64,000 bases of DNA, from contig NZ_SCMB01000001.1 of the NCBI RefSeq assembly GCF_014323605.1, positions 434,001 to 498,000 on the forward strand, given 5' to 3'. Both the position numbers and the translations under genes were made by a program. Shown piece by piece: positions 27,187 to 36,907 of the stretch (the first letter of the stretch is position 1; each line of letters opens with the position of its first letter). The stretch is from Lactobacillus kimbladii (GTDB lineage Bacteria > Bacillota > Bacilli > Lactobacillales > Lactobacillaceae). A model generated the notes under the pieces. That model made no database searches. It was given only the letters and a program-made list of their open reading frames with translations, and had not been told where the DNA came from.

Positions 27187-27918
27187 ATGAATTTTAACGA
27201 TTTATATATTTACCAAACAATTTATGAAACTAGATCACTGAATAAAGCGGCATTAAAACTAGGCTACACTCAATCCAATATTACGGCCAGGCTCAAAACA
27301 ATGGAGCGAGAACTGAAAACGCCACTTTTTGTGCGTTCTAATTTAGGGGTCAGACCAACTAAAAATGGGCAAAAAATGTATTATTTTGCCACTAAGGCGC
27401 TACAAAATTATCAAAATTTAAAAGACGATTTAACTAGTAACAAACCAAAAGTTTTAATCTCCGAATTGCTTTTTGGTTATATTATTACCCGAAAGGCACA
27501 ACTTGCACTTGATCAATATGAAATCATCATTAAAAGTACTAATGAAATCCAAGAATTATTAACTAAGCATCCCTATGACATGGTCTGGGCCTTTACTCCG
27601 ATCACTTTACCCCAATATTCGTTAATCAAGAAAAGTCATTTACAAGCCTGTTTTTTAAAAGGCAAAAAGCAGGAAAGTAAAAATGTACCGGTTGCCATAA
27701 ACGCAGACATAAATTGTCCGTTTCGTAACTTGACTCTCAAATTAACGCAGAATAAAAACAGTGTCACTGAAATTGATTCACTGGAAATGATTTTAGAGCT
27801 GGTCAAAAAAGGCCAGGCAATTGCATTATTGCCTAAATACTTAATGAATGATGATTTAGTTGCAGCTGATTCGCAAAGTTGGAATATCCCCTATTATTTT
27901 TACCGCTACCAATTATAG
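27187..27918 (+). CDS. LysR-family regulator, short form
   Basis: A 243-residue regulator with an N-terminal winged helix typical of LysR proteins (TRSLNKAALKLGYTQSNITA at about residues 17-36, then LKTMERELKTPLFVRS). The effector domain is about 50 residues shorter than the usual 290-300. The start is placed at ATG 27187 (MNFNDLYIYQ), as in other LysR proteins; an upstream in-frame ATG (27172) adds five residues. It diverges from the stand-alone gap gene, and LysR proteins commonly control the divergent neighbour, so gap is the likely target. Confidence 0.85.
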   Translation: MNFNDLYIYQTIYETRSLNKAALKLGYTQSNITARLKTMERELKTPLFVRSNLGVRPTKNGQKMYYFATKALQNYQNLKDDLTSNKPKVLISELLFGYIITRKAQLALDQYEIIIKSTNEIQELLTKHPYDMVWAFTPITLPQYSLIKKSHLQACFLKGKKQESKNVPVAINADINCPFRNLTLKLTQNKNSVTEIDSLEMILELVKKGQAIALLPKYLMNDDLVAADSQSWNIPYYFYRYQL

Positions 27919-27966
27919 ACAAGTAAAAAGACGCCATTATTTGAATAAAGATGCCTTTTTAAATTT

Positions 27967-28806
27967 CTAATTTAATTCCTTTAAATACGTTTCATAAACT
28001 GGACACAGATTAAACGCATACTTTCTGTAAGTCCGCGTTGCTAATGGGTCTGTAGAGTCAAATTCACCACTTAAAGTTTGATATTTTGCTTGTGCCCAAT
28101 TTAGCAATTGCTGTTGCAATTGGTCTAATAAATTAGGCTTAACAGCACCCATCCATCCTAAAGTCAATTCTTGAGGGGTATCCTCAAAAGAAAAGCAATA
28201 AGCCTTAATTTGTCCAGCAGCAATTAGTGCTAAGGGGGCGTGTTCAAGTTGATCAGTGAAAATGGTTTTGCTCCACTCACTAAGAGGTATCTTTGCAACC
28301 GGATTTGCTAAATGATTTTTCTGATAATCGGAGAAACTCACTTGTGCTAGCCTATTCATCATTACAGAATCTTTTTTTATTTCGTGTAGAGTGACCATCT
28401 GTAAATCTGTCGCAATTAGAATATTTTTCAGTGCCCTTTTCAAGGGCATCTGGGGTTCTACAGTAGTTCTGATTAACTTAAAACCATTTTTTTGACCAAT
28501 GGCATTAAAGAGTAATTGCGGTGCATAATCATAAGTAATTAATGCGTTTTGGTGATTCTTTTGGGCTTTTGCCGTTAAATCTGTCAATATTTGCTCATAA
28601 ACCTGCATTTGTTCACCGCTGGTTAATCTAGGTGCAAGATAGCCCGCAAAATTTAAGGAATAAGGGTGAAAAGCATTTTGCCAACATGTCATTAATCCGA
28701 CTGGCTTATTTTCCAGATAATAGGCTTGTGTATGTTGAGGAAATTGTTCTACAGCTTCCTTAATTTTTCTATCTGGACTTACATTGGCTAATAATGAGCC
28801 ATACAT
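27967..28806 (-). CDS. Possible GNAT-like acetyltransferase
   Basis: A 279-residue soluble protein with weak resemblance to GNAT acetyltransferases: a beta-bulge-like region (APLALIAAGQIKAYCFSF) and a C-terminal segment where relatives end with a family-specific Tyr (RTYRKYAFNLCPVYETYLKEL). No clear acetyl-CoA-binding RxxGxG/A loop is visible, so function is uncertain. AAGGAG lies upstream of ATG 28806. It is the last gene of a probable four-gene operon with the LytTR regulator. Confidence 0.5.
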   Translation of the reverse strand: MYGSLLANVSPDRKIKEAVEQFPQHTQAYYLENKPVGLMTCWQNAFHPYSLNFAGYLAPRLTSGEQMQVYEQILTDLTAKAQKNHQNALITYDYAPQLLFNAIGQKNGFKLIRTTVEPQMPLKRALKNILIATDLQMVTLHEIKKDSVMMNRLAQVSFSDYQKNHLANPVAKIPLSEWSKTIFTDQLEHAPLALIAAGQIKAYCFSFEDTPQELTLGWMGAVKPNLLDQLQQQLLNWAQAKYQTLSGEFDSTDPLATRTYRKYAFNLCPVYETYLKELN

Positions 28807-28828
28807 AATTAATAATCTCCTTTATGGA

Positions 28829-29164
28829 CTATTTTTTCGCCCGTAAAATTTTGGCCTTGGCATCATTGTAGCCGTCAATGTAGCGTTCTATTTCAATTGC
28901 TTTATTCTGGGTAACACGATTAACTAAGTTAACACCTTTTTTAGGAAAAGCCTTGAAAGAATGACTCTCTGCATAGTCCTTTTTGGCTTGTTCATAACCC
29001 ATTTGATAATCACTGAGAGAACTCTTTTTCACAGCAGTTTTTGCTGCATGATAGGTATAATCATTGGTATCATGCCATTTTTTATATGCTTTTTCAGCAT
29101 CTTTATAGTTTCCGGCTTCATAATTTTCTTTGACATAATCATGTAATTGTTTTAAATTAACCAT
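28829..29164 (-). CDS. Hypothetical charged helical protein
   Basis: A 111-residue protein rich in Lys, Tyr and Glu and probably all-helical (YVKENYEAGNYKDAEKAYKK, GYEQAKKDYAES). It has no signal peptide or membrane segment and I do not recognise it. GGGGA precedes ATG 29164. It lies 15 bases after the LiaF-like gene and 22 bases before the next, so it is part of the LytTR operon. Confidence 0.6.
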   Translation of the reverse strand: MVNLKQLHDYVKENYEAGNYKDAEKAYKKWHDTNDYTYHAAKTAVKKSSLSDYQMGYEQAKKDYAESHSFKAFPKKGVNLVNRVTQNKAIEIERYIDGYNDAKAKILRAKK

Positions 29165-29179
29165 TTTATTTTCCCCAAG

Positions 29180-29941
29180 TTAAATATAATTAACTTCCAC
29201 ATCACCCATGCTGAAATGCCCAGTTAGCATCAATGTAGGACCGTCACCGGTAGATTCGTCATTAATATCTAATTCTCCCAGAGCTAGGTTTAAGTTATCA
29301 CTGTTGACTTTCCATGAAGTTGGAACGTAAATTTCAATCTCACCCATAGTGCCACTAATGTCAACGGTCACTACATCGCCTGCAGCTTTAGCCTGATCAA
29401 GGTAGACTTCAACTTCACCCAAAGAAGAATTAATTGTTATACTGCGTAAATTTTGTGAATGAACGTAGCGCGAAACTGATGATAAGCGCTGATTGATTAC
29501 TATATCTTCTCCATCAACTTTTCCAGTACCGCTACTGAATACGTTATTATCAATTCTTGAGCGATTATTGCTAAAGTTCTTCCATTTGCCGTCTTTTTTC
29601 TGGTTAAAATAGACTATCCTGGGAAACCAGCTTCTCTTAAAAATCAGCGTTAAGCCTAAATAAATTAATAACGCCGCCACTAAGACCGTCCACGGTACAA
29701 TTTTGGTAATATGCAAGGGTTCAGCGTAAACAATTAATAAAAAGGCAATGGAAAAAGTTGTACCAAACAAACTTTTATTAGCCACGCTTTCGATCAGTGC
29801 TGCTCCGAATATTATCGTCCAAATAATCATGCTGACTTTTAAATGAAATGAAAGCAGATGCAGCTGATTAAGGACTAAGAATACGGCAGCTGCTACTAGA
29901 GCAATGCCCCAAAATACTTCTCTAAGTTTAAATTTTTTCAT
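29180..29941 (-). CDS. LiaF-like membrane protein
   Basis: A 253-residue protein with four predicted N-terminal membrane segments (residues about 8-115). The soluble C-terminal beta-rich domain looks like the LiaF/DUF2154 cell-wall stress domain, with repeated patterns SSLGEVEVYLD, GTMGEIEIYVP, LALGELDI and HFSMGDVEVNYI. LiaF proteins restrain envelope-stress signalling in Firmicutes. Here the partner is a LytTR regulator rather than a LiaRS pair; the start overlaps that gene's stop by one base (TAATGA), implying tight coupling. A membrane sensor for the LytTR protein is the natural reading. Confidence 0.78.
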   Translation of the reverse strand: MKKFKLREVFWGIALVAAAVFLVLNQLHLLSFHLKVSMIIWTIIFGAALIESVANKSLFGTTFSIAFLLIVYAEPLHITKIVPWTVLVAALLIYLGLTLIFKRSWFPRIVYFNQKKDGKWKNFSNNRSRIDNNVFSSGTGKVDGEDIVINQRLSSVSRYVHSQNLRSITINSSLGEVEVYLDQAKAAGDVVTVDISGTMGEIEIYVPTSWKVNSDNLNLALGELDINDESTGDGPTLMLTGHFSMGDVEVNYI

Positions 29942-30402
29942 TATGATGACCTTCTCTCGTTTAACCTATCATTCAAATTGTGATAGTAGTGACGTGAAAC
30001 ATAGACAGTTTTATAAGAATCGCGAAAATTAATCTTACAGTTAGAAATCGAACGTGTTAAGGCATAAATTTGATTTAAATTTAAAATTGTTGACTTAGAT
30101 ACCCGCATGAACTGATTATTTAGCAATTTTTCTAGTTCATAGAGTTTATAGTCCACGGTAAAGGCATCCCTAGCAGTATGTGCAATTACCTGTTTATCTT
30201 CTGTTTCAAAAAATAAAATCTCATTCATGCTCAAGTAATAGGACACATTATCTTTTTTACCTTCTATTTGATCAGGATGTTGACTGATACCTTGAAGTTG
30301 ACGGTAAATTTGTTCAACTTCTGGTGTCACAGCTTTAGCACGGATAGTTACACTAGTTTCATCATTATCCAGATCCGGATCCAGTTCTATTTTTATTTTC
30401 AC
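29941..30402 (-). CDS. LytTR-domain DNA-binding regulator
   Basis: A 153-residue regulator with a C-terminal LytTR domain (YYLSMNEILFFETEDKQVIA, FMRVSKSTILNLNQI, then VYVSRHYYHNL) and no receiver domain. Such stand-alone regulators often pair with a membrane inhibitor encoded next to them, here the LiaF-like protein. GTG 30402 is chosen as the start (MKIKIELDPDLD) because AGGTGA is close upstream; an earlier in-frame GTG (30411) overlaps that site. Direct repeats 70-100 bases upstream are likely binding sites for autoregulation. Confidence 0.85.
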   Translation of the reverse strand: MKIKIELDPDLDNDETSVTIRAKAVTPEVEQIYRQLQGISQHPDQIEGKKDNVSYYLSMNEILFFETEDKQVIAHTARDAFTVDYKLYELEKLLNNQFMRVSKSTILNLNQIYALTRSISNCKINFRDSYKTVYVSRHYYHNLNDRLNERRSS

Positions 30403-30473
30403 GCTTCTCACCTGCCCTTCATCACTTGATGATTTAATTAAACGCTTATTTTAATGTAAAATCTAGCACTTTT

Positions 30474-30506
30474 AACTAAGTGGCAATTATAAGAAACCAA
30501 GTGGCA
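30474..30506 (-). promoter_or_regulatory. Candidate LytTR operator (direct repeats)
   Basis: AACTAAGTGGCA (30474-30485) and AACCAAGTGGCA (30495-30506) are identical at 11 of 12 bases with a 21-bp period, two helical turns. LytTR proteins typically bind direct repeats with this spacing. They lie upstream of the LytTR gene. Confidence 0.6.
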
Positions 30507-30626
30507 TATTTTTTTGATTCAGAAGAAACAAAAAATTCAAGAGCACTTAAAAAGCCGTAATTCGCTTTAGTACGAAATACTGCTAAAATATGGTTTTATT
30601 TAAGACAATTTTAGGCTAAAATTTAC

Positions 30627-30662
30627 AAAAAGTACCTAAAATATGCTATTTTTGGTACTTTT
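30627..30662 (+). promoter_or_regulatory. Inverted repeat upstream of the toxin-antitoxin pair
   Basis: AAAAGTACC and GGTACTTTT are perfect 9-bp arms separated by 17 bases, about 40 bases before the antitoxin start. The position and form fit an autoregulatory operator for the antitoxin or the complex. Confidence 0.55.
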
Positions 30663-30704
30663 ATGATATTATTTGTGTAATAAAATAATTTCGGGAGGTA
30701 AATT

Positions 30705-30977
30705 ATGGCAACTAAGATTGTTACTAAAAGATACTCTGTTAATATAGACAAGCAAATAGCGGATACTGCAGAGCTAGTTATCAGAAAAATTGGTCTTAAA
30801 CCTAATGATGTGATTTCAATGATGCTTACACAGATTGCTGACAAAGGTAAACTACCCGTAGCATTTTCAGTTGACGACTATGACCATCTAAAAGATGAAA
30901 TTATTGCAGCTAGTCGTAAAATTCCTGCACAAAAGGTCGAAACCTCCGAAGAAATAGCTGACTTTTTCGCAGATTAA
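30705..30977 (+). CDS. RelB/DinJ-like antitoxin
   Basis: A 90-residue protein with a ribbon-helix-helix N-terminal half like RelB/DinJ antitoxins (KRYSVNIDKQIADTAELVIR, then GLKPNDVISMMLTQIADKG) and a flexible acidic C-terminus ending ETSEEIADFFAD, the usual toxin-binding tail. GGGAGG lies seven bases before ATG 30705. It precedes a MazF/PemK-like toxin by 12 bases. The family normally pairs with RelE/YafQ toxins, so the combination is mixed. Confidence 0.83.
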   Translation: MATKIVTKRYSVNIDKQIADTAELVIRKIGLKPNDVISMMLTQIADKGKLPVAFSVDDYDHLKDEIIAASRKIPAQKVETSEEIADFFAD

Positions 30978-30989
30978 GGAGACCAGTTA

Positions 30990-31307
30990 ATGAATTTGGG
31001 CGATATTTTTATAACATACCTTGAATACGAAGATGTACCAAACGGAAAAAGTCGGCCAGTTTTATATATTGAGCAGGATAATGAATTTTATTATGTATTT
31101 AAAATTACCAGTAAATATCAGAATAAATCAAAACACATTCGCGCAAAGTATGCTAAAATTACCGATTGGCAAAAGTCTGGCCTTAACAAGGAATCATGGA
31201 TAGACTGTAATAAACGTTATCAGCTAAGAATTGATAAAACAAGACTAAAAGGTATTGGTAACTTAACGGTAACTGATTTGAATAATCTTAAGAAATTTAT
31301 GTGGTAA
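30990..31307 (+). CDS. PemK/MazF-like endoribonuclease toxin
   Basis: A 105-residue protein of the CcdB/MazF-like small beta-barrel type. The N-terminal LGDIFITYLEYED and GKSRPVLYIEQDN correspond to the MazF G-D and RPVLV segments, and SWIDCNKRYQLRIDKTRL to the conserved strand before the last helix. Family members cut mRNA and are held inactive by the antitoxin. AAGGAG lies upstream of ATG 30990, 12 bases after the antitoxin stop, as expected for a co-translated pair. Confidence 0.8.
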   Translation: MNLGDIFITYLEYEDVPNGKSRPVLYIEQDNEFYYVFKITSKYQNKSKHIRAKYAKITDWQKSGLNKESWIDCNKRYQLRIDKTRLKGIGNLTVTDLNNLKKFMW

Positions 31308-31309
31308 CC

Positions 31310-31351
31310 AGCAATTTTACAAGTTTTCATGCTTGCAAAATTGCTTTTTTT
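31310..31351 (+). terminator. Terminator of the toxin-antitoxin operon
   Basis: The stem AGCAATTTTACAAG / CTTGCAAAATTGCT (one mismatch) is followed by seven T, just after the toxin stop. Confidence 0.88.
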
Positions 31352-31490
31352 GATATAACCAAAAGGTGGCCGTTAATTTAAAAAAGAAAGCCAATTACAA
31401 ATTAAGCAACGGTTGCCTCATCACTAGTATGCGACTAATTATTGATGATTGATCTCTAATCTATTAAAATCAGTAAACAATATCAGAAAA

Positions 31491-31530
31491 CCAAAAATGC
31501 ATTGAGTAATGAAGCCCAATGCATTTTTGG
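31491..31530 (-). terminator. Terminator of the purA-purB operon
   Basis: The 14-bp perfect stem CCAAAAATGCATTG / CAATGCATTTTTGG lies about 45 bases past the purB stop on the minus strand. The bases between it and the toxin terminator hold no gene. Confidence 0.8.
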
Positions 31531-31575
31531 TTAGTCTAAGAACAATAATTTTTCCAGACTGCTTTACTAAATTAT

Positions 31576-32871
31576 TTATTCTAAACCAACTTTTTTAAAA
31601 ATCTCATCTACATGCCGCAAATGGTAATGATAATCAAAAGCATCAGCGACATCGTCTTCAGAAAGATAATTCATAATTTGACTGCTTTCAACTAATTTTC
31701 TAAAGGAAATTCCTTCGTTCCAAGATCTCGTGGTTAACTTCTGAACCATATCATAAGCATCTTCACGAGAAAGACCAGCCTCATCAATTAATTTTAAAAG
31801 CAAGCGCTGAGAATAAATCAAGCCATAAGTTTTATCCATGTTCTTAAGCATGGTTTCTGGAAAAACATCAAGATTGGTCAAAATGCGATTAAAACGATTG
31901 AGCATATAATCAATACCAATTGTAGTATCAGGTAAAATTACACGTTCAGCACTAGAATGGGAAATATCGCGTTCATGCCAAAGTGATACATTTTCATAAG
32001 CAGTTATAATATGGCCCCGTATAACCCGTGCCATACCACAAAGATTTTCTGAGCCAATAGGATTACGTTTGTGAGGCATTGCTGAAGAACCTTTTTGCCC
32101 TGCACGGAAGTGTTCTTCTACTTCGTGGATTTCAGAGCGTTGCAAACTTCTAATTTCGGTTGCCCAATTTTCAATACTTGTGGCTATTAGCGCCAAAGTA
32201 GCAATATATTCAGCATGCAAATCGCGTGGCAATACTTGACTGGTAATTGGCTGCTGAGTTAAGCCTAGCTGCTTTAAGACACTGGTTTCAACAGCTGGCG
32301 GTACGTTAGCAAAAGTCCCAACGGCACCGGAAATTTTTCCTGATTCTACTCCTTTTGCTGCATGTTCAAAGCGTTCAATATCACGCTTAATTTCCGCATA
32401 CCAGCGAGCTAGTTTCAAGCCAAAAGTAGTGGGTTCAGCTTGCACACCATGCGTGCGCCCCATTTCCACCGTATTTTTATATTTACGTGCTTTTTCAGCA
32501 ATTGTCTTTTTTAATTCATGTAGATCTTGAAGAATAATCGCATCTGCCTGTTTTAAGATATATCCTTGTGCCGTATCAACAACATCCGTCGAAGTCAGCC
32601 CAAAGTGTACCCACTTTTTCTCAGGTCCAAGGCTTTCAGAAACTGTTCGTGTAAAAGCAACCACGTCATGATGAGTTACCTGCTCTAATTCTGCCACCCG
32701 CTCTGGCGTGAAGCTGGCATTTTGAGCAATTTTAGCAGCATCTTCTTTTGGGACTTCGCCTAATTCACTCCAGGCATTGGTAGCAGCAATTTCTACTTTT
32801 AGCCATGCTTCATATTTATTTTCATCAGACCATATTTTACCCATTTCAGGGCGAGTATAACGTTCTAGCAT
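31576..32871 (-). CDS. purB: Adenylosuccinate lyase
   Basis: A 431-residue fumarase/aspartase-superfamily enzyme acting in AMP synthesis (adenylosuccinate to AMP) and in IMP synthesis. The family signature GSSAMPHKRNPIGSEN near residue 262 and the catalytic-region THGVQAEPTTFG near residue 140 are intact, and the length is normal. It starts three bases after the purA stop and is co-transcribed with purA. No other de novo purine genes are in the window. Confidence 0.97.
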   Translation of the reverse strand: MLERYTRPEMGKIWSDENKYEAWLKVEIAATNAWSELGEVPKEDAAKIAQNASFTPERVAELEQVTHHDVVAFTRTVSESLGPEKKWVHFGLTSTDVVDTAQGYILKQADAIILQDLHELKKTIAEKARKYKNTVEMGRTHGVQAEPTTFGLKLARWYAEIKRDIERFEHAAKGVESGKISGAVGTFANVPPAVETSVLKQLGLTQQPITSQVLPRDLHAEYIATLALIATSIENWATEIRSLQRSEIHEVEEHFRAGQKGSSAMPHKRNPIGSENLCGMARVIRGHIITAYENVSLWHERDISHSSAERVILPDTTIGIDYMLNRFNRILTNLDVFPETMLKNMDKTYGLIYSQRLLLKLIDEAGLSREDAYDMVQKLTTRSWNEGISFRKLVESSQIMNYLSEDDVADAFDYHYHLRHVDEIFKKVGLE

Positions 32872-32874
32872 AAA

Positions 32875-34170
<1,296 letters not shown>

Positions 34171-34238
34171 TCACCTCATTAAATTTCTACAAATATCACG
34201 TAAATAGTCTAGCAATTTACCATTCTTTAGTCAAATTT

Positions 34239-34283
34239 AAATGCGAATTATTATAGCAAGTTTATTTTTAATAGTTCGATTTT
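34239..34283. promoter_or_regulatory. Two PurBox-like motifs between purA and guaC
   Basis: AAATGCGAATTAT (34239-34251, plus strand) and AAAATCGAACTAT (34271-34283, read on the minus strand) match the Firmicute PurBox AWWWCCGAACWWT at 11 and 12 of 13 positions. They are arranged as an inverted pair, as PurR sites often are. The first overlaps the purA -10 and the second lies just upstream of the guaC -35. Confidence 0.55.
34250..34258 (-). promoter_or_regulatory. Extended -10 promoter of purA-purB
   Basis: On the minus strand TGCTATAAT is a perfect extended -10 for purA, about 85 bases before its start codon. Confidence 0.55.
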
Positions 34284-34287
34284 TATA

Positions 34288-34316
34288 TTGACAAAAAAAG
34301 CTTTTTTGATTATAGT
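34288..34316 (+). promoter_or_regulatory. Promoter of guaC
   Basis: TTGACA (34288-34293), a 17-base spacer and TATAGT (34311-34316) form a near-consensus promoter about 43 bases before the guaC start. The spacer contains the palindrome AAAAAAGCTTTTTT. Confidence 0.8.
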
Positions 34317-34358
34317 GATTTCGTTTGTAAAGATAGTTAATAAGGAGCCGATTTACTT

Positions 34359-35351
34359 ATGAGCAATTATTTCAGTATGGAAGCATTTGATTATGATGAT
34401 ATCCAGCTTGTTCCGAATAAAGGGATCATTAAGAGCCGTCATGATGCAGATACCAGTGTTAAGTTCGGAAACCGAACATTTAAAATACCAGTCGTACCTG
34501 CCAACATGGAAAGCGTAATTAACGATGACTTGGCGGTTTGGCTGGCCCAAAACGGCTACTATTATGTCATGCACCGCTTTCAACCTGAAAAGCGTTTCGC
34601 TTTTATCAAGATGATGCATGAAAAAGGTCTATTTGCTTCTATATCTGTTGGTATTAAAAAAGGCGAATATGATTTTATCGATCAGCTGGTTGCTGAAAAC
34701 GTCAAACCTGAATATATTACGATTGATGTCGCACATGGACATTCAATTTACGTAATTGACATGATTAAGTACATCAAAGAAAAATTGCCGGATACTTTCT
34801 TAACGGCTGGTAACATTGCAACTCCTGAAGCCGTACGTGAATTAGAAGGTGCAGGAGCAGACGCCACAAAAGTTGGTGTTGGTCCTGGCCGCGCTTGCAT
34901 TACCAAACTCAAAACTGGTTTTGGCACTGGTGGCTGGCAACTAGCCGCTTTAAGAATGTGCAGTAAAGTAGCCAGTAAACCCTTGATTGCTGATGGCGGT
35001 ATCCGTTATAACGGCGATATAGCGAAGTCAATTCGGTTTGGCGCTACCATGGTTATGATTGGCTCAATGCTTGCAGGACATGAAGAGTCCCCGGGTAATG
35101 TCATCAAAATTAACGGTAAAAACTACAAACAATATTGGGGGTCAGCTTCTGAAGTGCAAAAAGGGGCTTATCGCAATGTTGAAGGTAAACAAATGCTCGT
35201 TCCCTACCGTGGTCACATTGCCGATACTTTAAGAGAAATGCAGGAAGATCTGCAATCTTCAATTTCCTATGCCGGTGGCAAGGATCTTAGTTCAATTAAA
35301 TTAGTTGATTATGTAATTGTCAAAAACACAATCATGAATGGTGACAAATAA
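34359..35351 (+). CDS. guaC: GMP reductase
   Basis: A 330-residue IMPDH/GMPR-family TIM barrel that converts GMP to IMP with NADPH, returning guanine nucleotides to the IMP pool used by purA. The active loop [15 protein letters not shown] holds the catalytic Cys180. There are no CBS domains and the length fits GuaC type 2 rather than IMP dehydrogenase. AAGGAG is about 12 bases before ATG 34359. It diverges from purA-purB, so both IMP-to-AMP and GMP-to-IMP genes share one regulatory gap. Confidence 0.95.
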   Translation: MSNYFSMEAFDYDDIQLVPNKGIIKSRHDADTSVKFGNRTFKIPVVPANMESVINDDLAVWLAQNGYYYVMHRFQPEKRFAFIKMMHEKGLFASISVGIKKGEYDFIDQLVAENVKPEYITIDVAHGHSIYVIDMIKYIKEKLPDTFLTAGNIATPEAVRELEGAGADATKVGVGPGRACITKLKTGFGTGGWQLAALRMCSKVASKPLIADGGIRYNGDIAKSIRFGATMVMIGSMLAGHEESPGNVIKINGKNYKQYWGSASEVQKGAYRNVEGKQMLVPYRGHIADTLREMQEDLQSSISYAGGKDLSSIKLVDYVIVKNTIMNGDK

Positions 35352-35422
35352 GTAGGTTGTTTTCTTCTCCCTAAATTTTTAAGTATGGGTAGCAGTTTGT
35401 ATTTTTCGTTAAAATAATGTTA

Positions 35423-35459
35423 TCCCAGTTCTGTTAGGTAGTCAGTGCTGGGAATTTTT
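35423..35459 (+). terminator. Terminator after guaC
   Basis: The arms TCCCAG and CTGGGA, with further internal pairing, end in ATTTTTG, about 70 bases after the guaC stop. The rest of 35460-35600 holds no convincing gene. Confidence 0.65.
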
Positions 35460-35616
35460 GTGTTCAAAATATAAAAGGTTTTGTATCTTTATCAAAGGCT
35501 GTTTTGACTTGCCTAAATCTGAAAGCAGAGCTTATATATTTTCAATTATGTGGCTTGTATTTCTTTATTTATGTTTTTTTATCCGCTTTAAAGTGTTACA
35601 CGAAGTACAGAAAGCG

Positions 35617-35622
35617 TATAAT
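35617..35622 (+). promoter_or_regulatory. -10 of the promoter for the secreted-protein cluster
   Basis: A perfect TATAAT lies 42 bases before the start of the first secreted protein; the -35 position (TGTTAC at 35594-35599) is weak. Confidence 0.4.
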
Positions 35623-35664
35623 TTGTTTGTAGTAAAGTTGAATTTTGTATAGAGGTAATAAAAA

Positions 35665-36210
35665 ATGAAATTTAAAAAAGTGATTATGTTGGTAGCTGCC
35701 TTGATAGGTGTCGGCACGATTGGCAATTTTATTAATACGCCAAGTAATGTGCAAGCTATGCAAACCCAGGCTGTTTTTCCTAAAAGCTGGCGTGGGACAT
35801 GGTACTCATACAATTCCAAGACAAAGAAAATCGATAAGATGACTTTCACTAAAACAAAACAAATTTATTACGAAAATGCTCACCAGTATCCTAAATTGTT
35901 AAAAGCTAAACCTAAGGTTATGCCTAAACCAAGTAAAAAAACAAGATCTTGGGTTTATTTATCAAATAAAATGACTCAAAAAGGCTATACTTGGACTGGA
36001 GTTGGCATTTGGGGTTACCCTGACGAAGGTACGCTTGATTGGTATAATGTTGCTAAATTAGATGGTAATAAAGTTTTAGGTTATGCAGAATATCAGAATG
36101 TTTATTGGTATGTAGATAGTCACTGGTATCAGACAGCTAAACTTGCAAAAAAGTTAAAAGATCACAAATATCCAAATTACGACTTTATTATTGGCGGCGA
36201 TGACTTATAA
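35665..36210 (+). CDS. Secreted protein of unknown function
   Basis: A 181-residue protein with a signal peptide (MKFKKVIMLVAALIGVG..., probable cleavage after VQA near residue 31). The mature part begins around FPKSWRGTWYSYNSKTKK, a layout common among uncharacterised lactobacillus secreted proteins, and is rich in Trp, Tyr and Lys. No anchor motif is present, so it is released or held by charge. GAGGTAA lies upstream of ATG 35665. It is the first of three consecutive secreted-protein genes. Confidence 0.78.
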   Translation: MKFKKVIMLVAALIGVGTIGNFINTPSNVQAMQTQAVFPKSWRGTWYSYNSKTKKIDKMTFTKTKQIYYENAHQYPKLLKAKPKVMPKPSKKTRSWVYLSNKMTQKGYTWTGVGIWGYPDEGTLDWYNVAKLDGNKVLGYAEYQNVYWYVDSHWYQTAKLAKKLKDHKYPNYDFIIGGDDL

Positions 36211-36253
36211 ATTTATCCGGATATTTTTATTTTGTTTTTAAAGGGAATAAATA

Positions 36254-36856
36254 ATGAAGAAAAAATCAGTTGTTAAATTTATTGCTACTATTTTTGTGCT
36301 ATTGGCTGGCCTTATTCTATTTTCACCTAAAAGCGTTAGTGCATCTGCTATAACAATTAAAGCAGCTTTTGATAAAAAATATTATAACGTTAATTCTACT
36401 AAAAAGGCTTATGGTAATTGGGTAGGAAATGTTACTTTTTTCACTCGTCATCTAAAAGTTAACACGGGGAAGCCAACGCTCTTTACTCCAAGCATATATG
36501 TTGTTAATAAAAAGGCGACGGGACTTTCTGCTAAAGAAGATGGTATTTACATAAATAACATCGACCACAAAAAGTTTGTACATGGTCGTGTTTATTTAAT
36601 GCGATTTCGCTTTAATCTTTCTCACCTTAAGCCAGGGAGAAAATATCGTTTTAAAAATGACATGCACTTCAATAACCCACATTATGCTAAATATCGGTGG
36701 TTTACTCAAAAGGCTTCACGCAAAGGCAATCTTTCCAATAGTACCCACCTTCCTCAGGTAGACCTGTATGTCAACTGTGGCGCCAAGAAATCCTTTTTGA
36801 AAAAGGTAATGCATAATAATAAAAAGATCGTTAATTCGAAAATTAAATTATATTAA
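36254..36856 (+). CDS. Secreted protein of unknown function
   Basis: A 200-residue protein with a signal peptide (MKKKSVVKFIATIFVLLAG..., likely cleavage after SAS near residue 31) and a basic mature part rich in Asn, Lys and aromatic residues, such as KYYNVNSTKKAYGNWVG and LKPGRKYRFKND. No family is recognised and no anchor is seen. AAGGGA precedes ATG 36254. It lies 43 bases after the previous secreted-protein gene, so co-transcription is likely. Confidence 0.75.
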   Translation: MKKKSVVKFIATIFVLLAGLILFSPKSVSASAITIKAAFDKKYYNVNSTKKAYGNWVGNVTFFTRHLKVNTGKPTLFTPSIYVVNKKATGLSAKEDGIYINNIDHKKFVHGRVYLMRFRFNLSHLKPGRKYRFKNDMHFNNPHYAKYRWFTQKASRKGNLSNSTHLPQVDLYVNCGAKKSFLKKVMHNNKKIVNSKIKLY

Positions 36857-36907
36857 TTTAATAATTTTTTGGCAAATAGGTTTTATTATTTTATGAAGGG
36901 AGAAGCA

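Noticed and set aside
35458..35652. 64-codon hydrophobic frame after guaC
   Set aside because: It begins in the guaC terminator, has no ribosome binding site, and runs over the promoter of the next gene.
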